Origin: Pegea sp. RAD2-039
Lineage: Eukaryota; Chordata; Thaliacea; Salpida; Salpidae
Reading direction: 5' to 3'
Length of the DNA stretch: 64,000 nucleotides
Assembly: GCA_034620365.1 (NCBI GenBank)
Contig: JAQGEQ010000083.1
Coordinates: 186,001 to 250,000 of the forward strand
Shown: positions 12,185 to 24,168 of the stretch, piece after piece
Position numbering within the stretch: the stretch's first letter is position 1
Layout: each line of letters opens with the position of its first letter
Notes under the pieces: model-generated
Told to the model about the DNA's origin: nothing
What the model saw: only the letters and a program-made list of their open reading frames with translations
The model's database searches: none
Program-made: the position numbers and the translations under genes

Positions 12185-14304
12185 CTGAAACTAGAAATAC
12201 ATGTTAATACTCAACATGAAAATCAAGTTGACATCAATCTATTCATGAAAGAAAATTTATCAATAACTCTAAACATATAAGGTGGAAGTTTAGTAATAAA
12301 ACAGAAGTTCCAAAATATAAACCAACATAACTTTAAATTGCCAAGATTAATTTTATGGTAAAAAATATCAATAACATGGATACAGAGTAAAAGAATTCTG
12401 GTCAACTCCAAATTCAAAAAAATTAACATTGAATCAATATGATTTAAAATGTTTACAGAATCATTAAAAAATTGTAAAAAATGAATTATGCAAAAGCTTT
12501 TATTTATAACAAAAATTACAAAAAAGAATTTATTGGTAAACATATAAAAGTTGCAAAAAATTATATTATAAGATGTTCATAAGAACAAGAAGTAATTAAA
12601 TAGTAGATTGAGCTCTGTCTGGCTGAACAATCTGCGAAAAGAAAATTCCCCATTAAGAAACAGTCGTACGAAATGTATAGTTTTAAAATTATATATAAGA
12701 AATCGGCAGCAGCAAATAAAAAATAGCTATAAAGTAAAACATGCAAATTTATTGTATCCGTCACAAATTTAAAAAAATTGTATATCATATTTAACTTTAG
12801 TATTTTTAAAAAGATTATCAAACCGTATGCTACATTGTTAATCAAAGTCACACAATAAATGCAAATAGGCATTTAAAATTGAATATTTTAAAATTGTAAA
12901 ATACTTGTATAATCAAAAATTCCCTTTGATGTTTTTTATGGATGAGCATTACTCAATACTGAAAAATTATAAAAATTTAACTCAGTTGCTTCAACTTTGA
13001 TAGTTTTGTAAGTAACTGTATAGAACATTTTCACAAGAATAATTTGAAGTAATTGGAAATTCTTTTGATTGATAAAATCAAAGATTTAATACTAAAAATG
13101 GGCTTAAACATTTCTCTTGCTTCTGATATAAGTAGAAAAACAATAGCCATGCAATTCTTATATTTAATCAAACAAGAACAAATTAGTTCAGTTCTCTACT
13201 TTTCTTGACTTCTTCAAGAAGCCAAATTTAAAAATATAGCCTGAACTAATATTTAATATACATGCTGGTTTATCATCCAAATTGTTCAGTAGATTTTGTA
13301 GTTGCTCAAAATATTTCTTGCATTAGACTTCAAACCACTTAGTTATCGAACTATTTGACAAAATCAAATGCTTACCGTCTTATACAGGCACCGGGTGTAG
13401 AGAATTTGTTCGAACATAACTGTTTATAACTTTTTTAGAGTTTTGTTTGTAGATGACTTATGTTCATTTAAAATAGTTTTGATTCTTTTGAATCAATTGA
13501 CACTTTGCTTTTAAGGAGATTTACTATTCTAAACAATAGTGGAAATTTCTGATACTTTCTATTTGTTGTTATACCTTCTAACTTAATAGGTATTATTTTT
13601 AAGAATGTGTGTTAGCTCTTCAGGCATACTCCTTCGCATATATTGTAATAAGCAAATAAATACCATGAACAATTGACAAAGTGTCACATCTCAATTTTTT
13701 ATCTTTATTCTTTTAGTCTGTTAGTTTGATTAGTAACCATCTAGAACCAATTCTAATTTGTGGTGAAAATATGAGGTTTTGTTCGATTTTTTTGCTTCTG
13801 GTGTAGCAATTAAAAACCAACTTTTTGCTGAAATTTATTGGTGGTTTATTCATAGCATGAAATTATTTTCGTTTTTAACTATATACGTTTTTTCAACAGT
13901 TGACTATTTCAAAAGTTTTACTAAATCTACCAGCAAATAATAATGTTCAAGAAAACTACTCAAAAAATGAAACTGGAATATTGTACATGCTTATAACTGC
14001 ATCAGCCTATTTGAAACTCCCGAAGAGCAAATTATTGTCTAAATATATTATTGCTTGTATTATCCTTTGCTATCTTTTAAATAAGTGTTTCTCAGATGAT
14101 AGGTGAACTAAATATAACTTTTTTTGTGTCGATTATCTGCTGCAATGCATTTATTTGCTTTTGACATTTGAATACTTTAACTTTTTAAAACTCACTCAAG
14201 TAATGCAAAAGTTCTCTACACTCTTCTACAGTCGCGGTAAAGAGTTGAAAGCTATCAATTTATTAAAACTCATATCCAAGCAAACAAAGTTTTGAACTAA
14301 GTCA
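12185..14304. other. Gap between GEMIN2 and ZNF598
   Basis: This is the shared upstream side of GEMIN2 and downstream side of ZNF598. Open frames on either strand are short, AT-driven and without splice-linked partners. The only structure recognised is a repeat family B copy at about 13605-13665. A minus-strand AATAAA (forward TTTATT at 14305-14310), just right of this gap, is a plausible polyadenylation signal for ZNF598, giving a 3'UTR of about 320 nt. Confidence 0.55.
13605..13665 (+). repeat. Dispersed repeat family B, copy 1
   Basis: The block tgtgttagctcttcaggc, then actccttcgcat, then tattgtaataagcaaata, recurs with few changes at 24108-24168, same orientation. The second copy carries a short extra stretch (gcgagaggtg) after ttag. 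It is too short to classify; it could be the conserved end of a non-autonomous element. Confidence 0.5.
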
Positions 14305-14626
14305 TTTATTAGATATTGCACAACTGATACAGCTGAAGCAAAATATGACAAAAGCAAAATGAAAAAAAAAGAAATCTAGTTATTTGAAGATAAATATCCT
14401 AAAAACCGCTTTAATTCCTTATTGGTTAACTAATTATATAAAAAGAATTAATATTGCAACATCTTTAATGAAAGTAAAAGATATTTTAGCAAAATTAGCT
14501 GATTTATGAGTGAATCAATGCAAAGAAAGGCTAGCAGGTAGCAATGAAATCAAAGTAAAAAAAGAATGATTCTATTTAAACTTTACAAACTTCAAATTAA
14601 ACTCACCAATCAACCAGCGGTGGTGA

Positions 14627-16987
14627 TTACAAATTGAAATCTAATAAGTTTGCTAGGTTTAGCTTGTCCTTACCTTCTCCAACTGGAGGTGGTTCCAAGA
14701 CTAACCTATTATAGCCAGTAGTACGACGACCGCTAGAAGTAGAAGAGCGACTAGTTGTAGGAGGTGGAAAGCTTCGAGGTTGTCGCGGTGGAAACGCTTC
14801 GGCAGGAGTTGGTGAAAGCCAAAAGGGTGATGGAAAGCGAGGAGAAGCATTTTGGAAGCCAGGAGGTTGTTGCAGACCAGGAGGTTTTTGCAGACCTGGA
14901 GGTTTTTGCAGACCTGGAGGTTTTTGCAGACCTGGAGGTTTTTGCAGACCTGGAGGTTTTTGGAAGCCAGGAGGTTTTTGGAATCCAGGAGGAGGCATAG
15001 TTGCCAAGGACATAGAGCTTGAAGGGATATTTAAATTAAGATCTTCATTTGACGAAGTCGCTTTGTAACCAGTAAGTTGTGATTCGAACTCAAGATCGGA
15101 CTTCTCATCAATATTGGGTCTCCCTATCTCACGATGGTTGATCGTGTCCCTTTTATCAGTATTAAGTTTCCCCAAATCACCAGTAATGGACTTGCTCCTG
15201 TTATCAGAACTCGAATTATCGCCCTCACCAGAACTCGACTTGCTACTTCCAGCAGAGCTCGACTTGCTACTTCCAGCTGAACTTGTCTTGCTACTTCCAG
15301 CTGAACTTGTCTTGTTCTTTCCACCTGAACGCGTCTTGTTCTTTCCACCTGAGCTGGACTTGTTCCTTCCACTTGCTTTTAACTTGTTCCTTTCACCAGG
15401 ATTCCACTGATCACTTTCATCAGGAATTTTCTTTTTTTTGGGTCCTTGCTTTTTCGCTTTTACTTTTGCCAGTGGAGCAAACGTATTATTGTGGATTGCA
15501 ATCGGACCATTAGCGTTCAGTGAACTCAAAGAGTTGTTAGTAAATGGTTTGGCTTGTTTAGAAACTTTTCGCCACCGAGGAGTTTCAGTGAAAGTTGATT
15601 TGTGACCAGTTTCTCCGTTCAAGGAAGGAAACTCCGTCTGACTACTGATCTCTAACCCCTGATGTTTCACTGGTCGACTTTTAGACGTCGACTTATTACT
15701 TGAACTAGCCTCAGCAGCAGTAGTACCTTTGGTTTCCATTTGAGGTTGAAATGAAGCAGCAGGATTGATCCTAGTTTTTACTTGAGGTTGTGATACAGAT
15801 GAAAGACTTGGGAAAGATTCATCAAATCGCATCTGATTGAGAGAGGTAGGAAGCGCTTGTGTCCACGTTGATCTCAAACTACTGGTTGCTCTTCCACTAG
15901 CTTCTTTACTTAGAGATGGAAACGAACCAGGATCTTGTAGCTCAGGTGGAGGGGATGAAGGTTCCACAGGTGCTGGTGTTTGCTCAGCGAGTGACATATG
16001 TATCGCGCGGTTTATGTCCTGGTCGTATGCAGATACAGTAGAAGGTTTTTGTCTTGAAGACGACGGACGGCTATTGTATCGAAAGTCCAAGTCAATCATC
16101 CGATCTTGCCGCTGTCGGTACTTGCTACGTTCGCTTGCATGTTCAGCTACTAAATGCGCTCGATAATCAATCTCAGTTGGAAATACATTAATAAGCTGTT
16201 CAAGACGGCATTTTCCTTCCTCGCACAGATAATGCTTTCGTTTGAAGTGCTTACGAAGCTCCTTGTAGTCTTCATAGAACTCCATTGAAGACACTGAATC
16301 AGTGTTGACATCGTTGATTGTATCACAGATCTGACAGAAAAAGTGGGTCTGCCGTAGATGAAAGAAGAGAGCATCTTGATCCAAATACCGATCTTGACAG
16401 AAGTGACACTGTGGATGACCTTTGTGAGATGCATCATCTGGGTCCCCAACTCTCTTATGAAGAGCCAAGTCTTTACGGGAGTAAGCTTTATACTCAAACG
16501 GAAATTTGGCATTGTGTTTGACACAAATATCACAAAAGAAAAGAGTATGCATCTTTCTTAAATGATCTTGTGTGTCCTTCAAGCTTAAACCTTTTCTGGA
16601 GAAGTCAGGACAAAGAGGACATACAAACATAAGTACTTTATCAAACTTGGATATAATAGAAGAGGAAACAAAGTAGTAACCATAAGTTCCTGACTTATCC
16701 TTTACCGGTTTCTTCCCATTCAAATTCTTGAAAGGTTGAAGAGACTCAGAAAGAATGACCTTAGTCATATCAGATCGGCAAACTGGACAAAAATTTTGCT
16801 TGTTCAGTATTCGCATTTTCATACTACACAGATAACAAATAGGGTGGTCACAGTCGCCAATAGCATATATGATGATTGATTGTGTGCACAAAACACATTC
16901 ATCTTTAACTTCTGATATAGGTTCATTCTCTGCTATTGACTTCTTGTCCAAATTTTTTTCAGTATGGTTAGTGTTGCTTGACTTCAT
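14627..16987 (-). CDS. ZNF598: ZNF598-type E3 ubiquitin ligase (intronless)
   Basis: Senses collided ribosomes and ubiquitinates 40S proteins to start ribosome-associated quality control; cytoplasmic. One uninterrupted frame of 786 residues (human about 900). Residues 31-73 are a C3HC4 RING (CVLC, CDHPICYLC, CPVC). Four or five C2H2-like fingers follow to about residue 290, including CPLCPDFSRKGL, FFCDICVKH, CHFCQDRYLDQDALFFHLR and FFCQICD, then a disordered Ser/Lys/Pro tail with FPSL motifs (three copies of SFPSLS/EFPSL). The tail contains a Ser-Gly-Lys repeat (genomic about 15225-15380) and eight PPG(F/L)Q(K) hexamers (residues 666-712). Lack of introns contrasts with most neighbours and may reflect an old retrocopy or intron loss. 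The start is the first ATG, just upstream of the RING. Confidence 0.93.
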   Translation of the reverse strand: MKSSNTNHTEKNLDKKSIAENEPISEVKDECVLCTQSIIIYAIGDCDHPICYLCSMKMRILNKQNFCPVCRSDMTKVILSESLQPFKNLNGKKPVKDKSGTYGYYFVSSSIISKFDKVLMFVCPLCPDFSRKGLSLKDTQDHLRKMHTLFFCDICVKHNAKFPFEYKAYSRKDLALHKRVGDPDDASHKGHPQCHFCQDRYLDQDALFFHLRQTHFFCQICDTINDVNTDSVSSMEFYEDYKELRKHFKRKHYLCEEGKCRLEQLINVFPTEIDYRAHLVAEHASERSKYRQRQDRMIDLDFRYNSRPSSSRQKPSTVSAYDQDINRAIHMSLAEQTPAPVEPSSPPPELQDPGSFPSLSKEASGRATSSLRSTWTQALPTSLNQMRFDESFPSLSSVSQPQVKTRINPAASFQPQMETKGTTAAEASSSNKSTSKSRPVKHQGLEISSQTEFPSLNGETGHKSTFTETPRWRKVSKQAKPFTNNSLSSLNANGPIAIHNNTFAPLAKVKAKKQGPKKKKIPDESDQWNPGERNKLKASGRNKSSSGGKNKTRSGGKNKTSSAGSSKTSSAGSSKSSSAGSSKSSSGEGDNSSSDNRSKSITGDLGKLNTDKRDTINHREIGRPNIDEKSDLEFESQLTGYKATSSNEDLNLNIPSSSMSLATMPPPGFQKPPGFQKPPGLQKPPGLQKPPGLQKPPGLQKPPGLQQPPGFQNASPRFPSPFWLSPTPAEAFPPRQPRSFPPPTTSRSSTSSGRRTTGYNRLVLEPPPVGEGKDKLNLANLLDFNL
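14852..14992 (-). repeat. 18-bp coding tandem repeat in ZNF598 tail
   Basis: About eight tandem 18-bp units (forward sense aggtttttgcagacctgg and close variants) encode consecutive PPG(F/L)QK hexamers. Central copies are nearly identical at DNA level, which points to recent slippage or unequal exchange, and copy number is probably polymorphic. Many apparent open frames on the other strand come from this repeat and from the Ser-rich repeat next to it. Confidence 0.9.
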
Positions 16988-19900
16988 TGCTTAGATTTTT
17001 TTTTAAACTCTATACGGAAAGAAAATCTTATAGTTTTATTACTAGTATTTACCAAGTAAAATTAATTTTTTTTTATGGTATAAAATATTAACAACACTTA
17101 ACTTATGTATAGCAAGATATTCCTTTAAATTAAGTTAAAACATTTATATTGATGAAGTAACTTTTAATTCATTTATAAAATATATCATCTTTTTATAAAG
17201 TTATGGTCAATAATGTTTATTATCAATTTATTAAACTATCAAGTATATATCTAAATATTGTGAAGTGCTCAAATTAAAAGTGAAATAAATTATCAAAGAA
17301 AATATATAAAATTAAATAAATAAAAATAAAACCAATTTGATGTAAAATACATAATTAAAAAGCTATTTGAAAGACAAACCGAACAAAAATCATTGAGATA
17401 GATCAAAATAATTACATTTTAAAGCTTTTTTATCAGAAAAATATATTGATATTATGGTGGGCTAAAGACTACTTTTAATTTTAAAAATGGTTAGCTAAAT
17501 AAATAAATATTATAATTAAGAAGGAAAGGCATAAAATACCAAATATACCAATGAAACTTTTATGATCATATAATATGAAAATAACTATAGAGTTTATTAA
17601 CTGTAATGACTTATTATTATAATATTATAAGTCATATTTGTAGGAACTATCCTTTTTTATTGAGTTTATAATAGAACAAAAATATGTTGGTATACAATAA
17701 AATCACATACAGTTTATTCAATTTTTTCATTACTCTTTAGCATGAAAAAAAAATACAAATCAACCTCAGTTTTTAACAGTTAATTAGCAAACAAAAATTC
17801 ATAAATGAAAATATAAAACTATTATAATTTTGAAATCTTTTCTAAGAAGACCTAAGAATCATTTATAAAGAAAAACTCGTAAAATGGCTAAGTATTTAAA
17901 AGCTTGTAATAAAATGAAAACAGAAAGGTAATCAGCAAAAAGATAAGTGAAAAACTTTCTGTGAATTTTGTAAGCCTTTCACGTTGACGATTTTAATGCT
18001 GGACAAAAATATAAAAAGACATAATGTTGGTAATCTTTCGACATTTGAAAACATACTAAATTAAATATCTAAACTAATTGTAATCTGGATATATGGTCAA
18101 ACAATTAGAAGTAACATTAAAAAAATTAATTCTAAAAAAATCAATATTTTAAAGCTATTTTATTAACCGTTTGATAAATCATAGGTTTATCGATTGCTAA
18201 AATTGAAACTATAAATAACCAATAAAGTTGTTTTGGCCGTTATTAACCCAATTGTTATTTTAAATCACATAATCTCAGTAAATAGTACACATAAATTTTA
18301 CCTATAAAATCTAAAAAAGAAGTACCTTCACATTCAAGCACATCTAACACAACAGGCAGTTAAAAAGGGTCACGAAAAAAAGAAATATAAATATCATGCC
18401 CTTTAAAACTATTTCTTTCGCGGCTAACATGAATTAAAGGATTTTGAAATGATTACTTTTAAAGGCTATCATTTTTTAATTAATTCTGAATTAGATTTTA
18501 TAAACAATTAGGCTTGTAATATATAAAGCCTGGTTGTTTAAAATATTTGATGAATACTTAAATAAATTAAAATTAAATATAAACTTACACTTTGAAAACT
18601 TAGATAAATAAATGGCCAAATGCAGTTTCGAAGGCAATCCTTATGATAATTTTGCTTATAGTTGATCCGAATTTCATAGATGTCTATTTGAAAAATATTG
18701 TTTTTATTTCAGATAATATTACACTTAAATGAAATCTTTGGCTTCATTGATAGAATGTTACTTAATTTAAAATGTATTTAGATTTGTTTGACTAAGACTC
18801 TTATGAAACTGATATAAATAAAATTTAACTATGATAAAATGTTTTTTTAATCCAAATCAGAATACCTAATTTAAAATAGCTCTTAATTTGTAGTGAAACT
18901 TACAACAATAAATAGGTTTAATTTGATTACTTTTATGGAGCTTAAAGAAATGATTTGGAATCAAGATAGAAACAACTGCTATCTTATACTAATATACTAT
19001 TTTATTTTTTGTAGCTGTGTTTTGGGCTGGTTATAATTTTAGTTCTGATAGGTTTTATTCATTTATTGAATGCATAGCTGCAGATAACAAGTAATACAGC
19101 ACTTAAACCGTACACAACATAATATGACTGCAGAGAAATACTGAAAACTTCTCAATTACTACAGTTTAACATAAGTAATGTAGAAAATACAGGAACACAT
19201 CAAAAGCCAAGTATATACAAACTATGAATACAACAAAATGCAATATAAGTAGAGAAATTAGCAGCTTTGTATGCCATTTATTAACAGAATTACTCAGATA
19301 ATAGTTTAATAATGTTAAAGTGATGAGTTAAAAGATTTTATTATCCTATAAGTATATACATCAAAGAGTTGGCAAATCATACAAAAACGGTCAAACAAGA
19401 AAACAAAGACGTGATTTTAAATGGCCGAATTTCGCTCCCAAAGTATTTTTCAATAAAGATAAAAATCGAAGGTTTAAGGCTTCTAGCGTAGCTGTTTGTA
19501 TATATATACAACAGTCTATGTACGAAGAGATACTATGGAATACTTATAAGTGATTGGATTGAGAAAAATCTTTGAACAACTACAATGTCAACCTTCTTTT
19601 GAGAGCTTATAGCAAAAATTACGATTAAGTTGATCACTTGTTAGATATATTCTAATTTATCTGTCACTAATAGATTAAGAGATTATGGTTTGATCATGAA
19701 TTGCTGTTTATTCAGATATATAATAAACATTTAGTTTTAACTGGTTGAAATAGTTTAGAAAAGATTTAGTCTTTAGCAATGCTTATTATACTTTCATACA
19801 ATAATTTCTTCAAAATACTTGTAAAAATTTACTTCTAAGGTCATTCTGATAGTTTTTAAATATGAATTTGATAATAAAACTGTTGTTTTTTAGCATTCAT

Positions 19901-20533
19901 GTCAGTAAAGAGTTTTTAATTATCATGAAGTAGGCTTTTATTTTTAGTTTCATGCTGGTTTCACTTTGGATAAAAGGAATTAAGTAAAACAAATACGATG
20001 TATTCGTGGCTTAAAATCAATTGTATTTCTAAAATAAATTACATATTCAATTTTTTCTAACTTTCAATCATTTTTAAACATTATATAATAAAAACTTTCT
20101 TAAAAACAAATTTTTTGTTTCTTGAATTCTTTTAAACTAAGCTCCATAAATGTTGCATGAATGAAATTGTTTTGTTTGATTGATATCTTACAAGTTAATT
20201 TGTAGTTTTACTAATTATTTTACTTTGAGTATTATAATTTGAATGTACAATTAAACTGTATATTTTGTACCAAATTAAAATCCTATTTTTACTATAATCA
20301 TTTATTATTATTTTTTTATTTTTATAACTTTGTTGTTTACTTTCTCATAACAAGTAAAACAAATTCCTAATAGTAATGATAATTTTTATGTTTATCTAAT
20401 AATATGATTTATAGTTTCTTTTAATAAGCTCATATATATAAATCTCAAACTATTTTTTTATTGATTAGGGCGTACTTTTAGAAATTGCAACTAAAAGTAT
20501 TTGCTAATATTGATAAAAACTGATGTGAATAGA
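16988..20533. other. Gap between ZNF598 and the PH-domain gene
   Basis: Upstream regions of two divergently transcribed genes. I see no coding exons. A family A repeat copy lies at about 19080-19330. A pyrimidine tract ending in AG at 20480-20481 sits 52 nt before the PH gene start and could be a 5'UTR intron or trans-splice acceptor. Confidence 0.5.
19080..19330. repeat. Dispersed repeat family A, copy 2
   Basis: Matches the left half of the 4380-4915 copy: ttactacagtttaacataag corresponds to gtactacgctttaacataat, and tttgtatgccatttattaac to attatatgccacttcttaat, with similar spacing of about 130 bp between the two anchors. It is diverged and non-coding. Confidence 0.45.
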
Positions 20534-20959
20534 ATGAGTGATGAATCTATTCTACATGATATCTCATTTTTCAAAACAGGGTGGTTAACTAAACAATCAA
20601 AATACTCAAAAAAGTGGAAAAAAGCATGGTTTAAATTGGAGACATCTGAATTGTTATATGCTAAAAATGAAAAGGTTTGATTAGTGATGATATCTTATTC
20701 TTAACATTTTATTTTATACATTTTTTTGTTTATTTGTTAGGGTCCTTTTAAAAGTATTTCACTAAGTAATACAGTTATTGAGGAATCACATGTTATGGGC
20801 AGAGAGCATGTGTTCAAATTGACATCATTAAAAAACAATCGTGAGATTATGATTCAGGCTCCTAGCCAAGATGAAGAGCAAATGTGGATGCAGGCTATTT
20901 GTTTTGCAAAAGTTGGAGCCCAATCTGATGAACAAAAAACTGTCTGTTCTATTCAGTAG
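20534..20959 (+). CDS. Single PH-domain small protein
   Basis: Two exons (20534-20674, 20741-20959) encode 119 residues ending TAG, nearly all of it one pleckstrin-homology domain: GWLTKQSKYSKKWKKAWFKL (beta 1-2 with a basic phosphoinositide-type loop K-x-S-K-K-W-K-K), LLYAKNE, SISLSNTVIEE, HVFKLTS, EIMIQAPSQDEEQMWMQAI with the invariant Trp in the C-terminal helix. Likely a membrane-recruited lipid-binding adaptor (inference). I cannot assign an orthologue. Family members of this size are uncommon, so it might be one end of a larger gene, but ATG context, stop and AATAAA at 21111-21116 fit a complete gene. Confidence 0.82.
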
Positions 20960-22267
20960 TGTTTTGATTTTTGAGTTAAACAATTAATTTGACTTTTGGT
21001 TGTTTGATACTTATATTGCTCTAGTTTCATAGAATAATGTAATTATACTTTAAAAATATACTTTAAGTCAATAATAGTTTTGATGACAACAAAAATTATG
21101 TATTGTTGATAATAAATAAATAATCATATAACATGTAACTTTTAATGACTTCTTTTTATTTGTTTTCCTTTATGTGCCTTTTTTTAATTTTTGAATATTT
21201 CTTATTATTTTCAAGCTCAATTGGTTTTCACTAACATCACAATTGTTCATGTAAAAGAAAAATTTAATTTTTGATTTCATTCTTATTATAGACTAAAGAT
21301 TCACAACTGAAATTTATGATAAGTAAAAATAAGAATGTAATTATGATTTTTTCAACTTTTATTGTACACTATTTTAAAATACATTTTGTAAAAAAGTACT
21401 TGTGTGAATGATATTTTTATTATGCAAATTATTTTCTTCTATACCTTAATGAATGTGTAACTGCTTAACCATATTTGCTAATGTCACTAGTCTGGCTATA
21501 ACACACTGTTCAATTTGATTCCTAATTTCAATATTTACTGAGCTTTTTCAGTGGTAATTGTTTTTTGCAAATATACCTTGCTATTTCTGTATGGTTTTGT
21601 TTAGATTTTGATATCTTTTCCATGTAAACGCAATTTAGATTTGCAATTGATAAATCTTGTAATTTTTGAGTTTTTTTAAGTTAATATACATAATTACTCA
21701 GTGTCTTTTAGTAAACTTTTATTATCTTAGCTTGACTATTGCCTTATTTTTTGCAGAATGTTACCTTTTTCATCTAAAATAATAATTTTCATGTTAATGA
21801 TTTGAGTTATAGCTTGTTAGAAATTCTAAACTGAATTCTGCTGATTCATTATCTTGTGGTTAATTTTACTTAGCAAATCTATTAAATGTATTTTCAAATC
21901 TTCTAATCAATTTGCTTTTAACTCTTTTTATTGTTTTAACTTTAGCAGAATATTTTTGTTAACTTTTTTTCAGATTAAGACTTAGAAATGAAATTGATGT
22001 TTGTAAGGTTTATATGGGCTACAAATTTTATTCTAATATTTTTTGTTTTATGTTATATTGTCTTTCAAAGTATTTTTAACAAGTGTTTTTAAAGTTGTTA
22101 GAACAAACACAAAAGTTTTTAATGATAAAAAATTTTTTAGGGATTTTATCTGTATCAGGAAGCTCGAATAGAAATTAGCTGTAAAATAAATCACTAAATT
22201 ATTTTCAATAATCATTCAAAATTAATCTTTTTTGATTGAAAGAGTAAAATGAATTTAAATATTTGCA
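20960..22267. other. U-rich spacer between PH gene and C6orf120
   Basis: Plus strand is strongly T-rich from 20960 to 22260 with no coding exon. It includes the PH gene's poly(A) signal and ends in a good acceptor (atatttgcag, AG at 22267-22268) 29 nt before the C6orf120 start, so part of it is probably a 5'UTR intron, or the outron of a trans-spliced message. Confidence 0.5.
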
Positions 22268-22297
22268 GATTCTACTTAATTTAATTAAACCATCGTT

Positions 22298-22858
22298 ATG
22301 TCGTTCAAACAATCTATCTGCTTACTTTTTGTGGTCATCAATTTGTCCCATGGTTGGGAAGCTCGTGAAATTGTCCATGTACAGACTCTTGATGGTCTGG
22401 TTGGTGCTGAAAATTTCACTTACTACCGTTTGTCGTTTGGTGGACGTGTCTTGGTTAAACTTCATTCTATGGAGGGTGATGCGGACCTTTATCTGTCCAC
22501 AAATACGATGCGGCCCACATGGTCAGATTATACGATGAAGTCAGCTTCTTGTGGTGAAGATGAGGTGACTGTGGAACCTCACGAACCACGACCAGTCGGC
22601 CTCGGAGTTTACGGGTATGTCTTGCATCCAGTCAGCAAGTTTCGTCTGAGTATCTTCTTAGAGAAAAGCGAGACTTATGACGCTCTAAGTACTATTAACA
22701 ATAAGAAGAATGAAGAAGAGTGGAAACCAATGATGAACCCCAAAGTTGAAGTCACACGCCCAATGTCCCACTCATCTCGTGAAGATACTGATGGAATCAG
22801 TTTGTGGAATTTTTTCCTCGGGTTTATGCAGATAGTTTTTGATATCATTATATCTTGA
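22298..22858 (+). CDS. C6orf120: C6orf120 homologue (UPF0669), secreted/ER glycoprotein
   Basis: Intronless frame of 186 residues (human 191). A cleavable signal peptide covers about residues 1-20 (QSICLLFVVINLSHGW). The body matches the UPF0669 family along its length: VHVQTLDGLVGAENFTYYRL, GDADLYLST, SYT-like WSDYTMKSASCGEDEV, RPVGLGVYGY. The C-terminal amphipathic/hydrophobic end (LWNFFLGFMQIVFDIIIS) is also conserved in the human protein. Molecular function is not established; it is a pre-peptidase C-terminal-like beta fold by appearance (inference). An N-glycosylation sequon NFT is present. AATAAA lies at 23182-23187. Confidence 0.92.
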   Translation: MSFKQSICLLFVVINLSHGWEAREIVHVQTLDGLVGAENFTYYRLSFGGRVLVKLHSMEGDADLYLSTNTMRPTWSDYTMKSASCGEDEVTVEPHEPRPVGLGVYGYVLHPVSKFRLSIFLEKSETYDALSTINNKKNEEEWKPMMNPKVEVTRPMSHSSREDTDGISLWNFFLGFMQIVFDIIIS

Positions 22859-24107
22859 CGAATGAGATTAATACTTAATGTTCACTGTGATTAAAATTTA
22901 ATTAATCTCTTTTTTGATTTTCTAATCTGTGAGCATTTTAATATTTGGTTCGGTTCAGCTTCATTTTGTAACAAATTGCTAAAATCTTTGTTTTTATAAA
23001 ATCCCAACTTTTCAATTCTTCACACAAATTAAAACTTGTTAGAAGTTTGAGGAAAGTGAATTTGTTGTTGACACTTCTGCCAATCTAATGTTTACAAATA
23101 TTCACTTTCTAGATAATCAAGAAGACTATTTCTTTCATCTTATAAAAGCTCACACTTGATCAACAGTGATCAATTGAAATGAATAAACAATTGATCATTT
23201 TAAATTAACTTTTGTTTTAACATAGACATTGTAAATTATGCATTTAAATTTTTTTGACAAATATAAGAAACTGGTTACCAAAATTTAACTTCCTCAATGC
23301 TTTGGTCCTTTCCATGATAATATCCTAAATTACCGAATTTAAATCAGAAATATTTTCTCATTCTTCTTAGAAAGTCTAAATCGTCTACGTCAAAATGTTT
23401 TGGACTTTTTCTTCGATCTGTCTTTAAAGTTTATGTTCAGTTTGAAGGCTAATAGTTTTGAAAGTTTTGTGTCTCATACAGGCCAATAATTTTATGAATT
23501 AACAAATTATTGAAATCTCCCTGAATCTGCGTTAACTCAATCTTAAATACTTTTGTTTGAATTGATTTTACTAATCAAAAATAACTCTGAGGAGCTTTTG
23601 CTTAAACTTGTAACTTCAAGTTCAACAGTTTAGATTTATTTCAATTTATTTTTATTAATAAAATTCTTATAGTTTTAAGAATAAAGTAAAAAAATGATAA
23701 GTTGGTTTTTTGTTGTTCTTTTTTTTCTTATAAATTTAAATATTCACTTTTTTATCAAACTCAAAATGAATTATGAAATATTTACAGATAAGCAAATCCA
23801 AAGAAATCTTTTCTTTATGAACGAAAAACCTATCTATCCAAGTTGGAAAAAAGTACATATTTAAAATATTTGGTAAATTTTTCTAATTTGCTAGATTAGA
23901 TAGTAAAAAGTTCCATTGTATATGGTCATAGAACTATTTTAAAGTAAAACAGATAAATAATAAGCAACAAATAAGCTAGGCTGATTAAATGAAGCTACAA
24001 CATAAAAGTAGATAGATTCAAAAATGACTCTCAGTAATGCATAAGGTTGCTAGAATCCGTTTTCACTTATCTGTTTCATACGTAGAATCATGTTATTTGT
24101 GAGAGTT

Positions 24108-24168
24108 TGTGTTAGCGAGAGGTGCTCTTTTCAGGCACCCTCCTTCGCATTTATTGTAATAAACAAAT
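24108..24168 (+). repeat. Dispersed repeat family B, copy 2
   Basis: Partner of the 13605-13665 block. Shared core: ctccttcgcat, tattgtaataa and caaata, preceded by tcttttcaggcaccc here versus tcttcaggcata there. A start-to-stop frame crosses it but has no other support. Confidence 0.5.

Noticed and set aside
13900..14106. 68-codon plus-strand frame
   Set aside because: It shows no homology-like motif, starts at a non-ATG codon and sits in AT-rich spacer DNA.
14764..16561. Several open frames on the strand opposite and in other frames of ZNF598
   Set aside because: They arise from the Ser- and Pro-rich low-complexity coding repeats and have no independent support.
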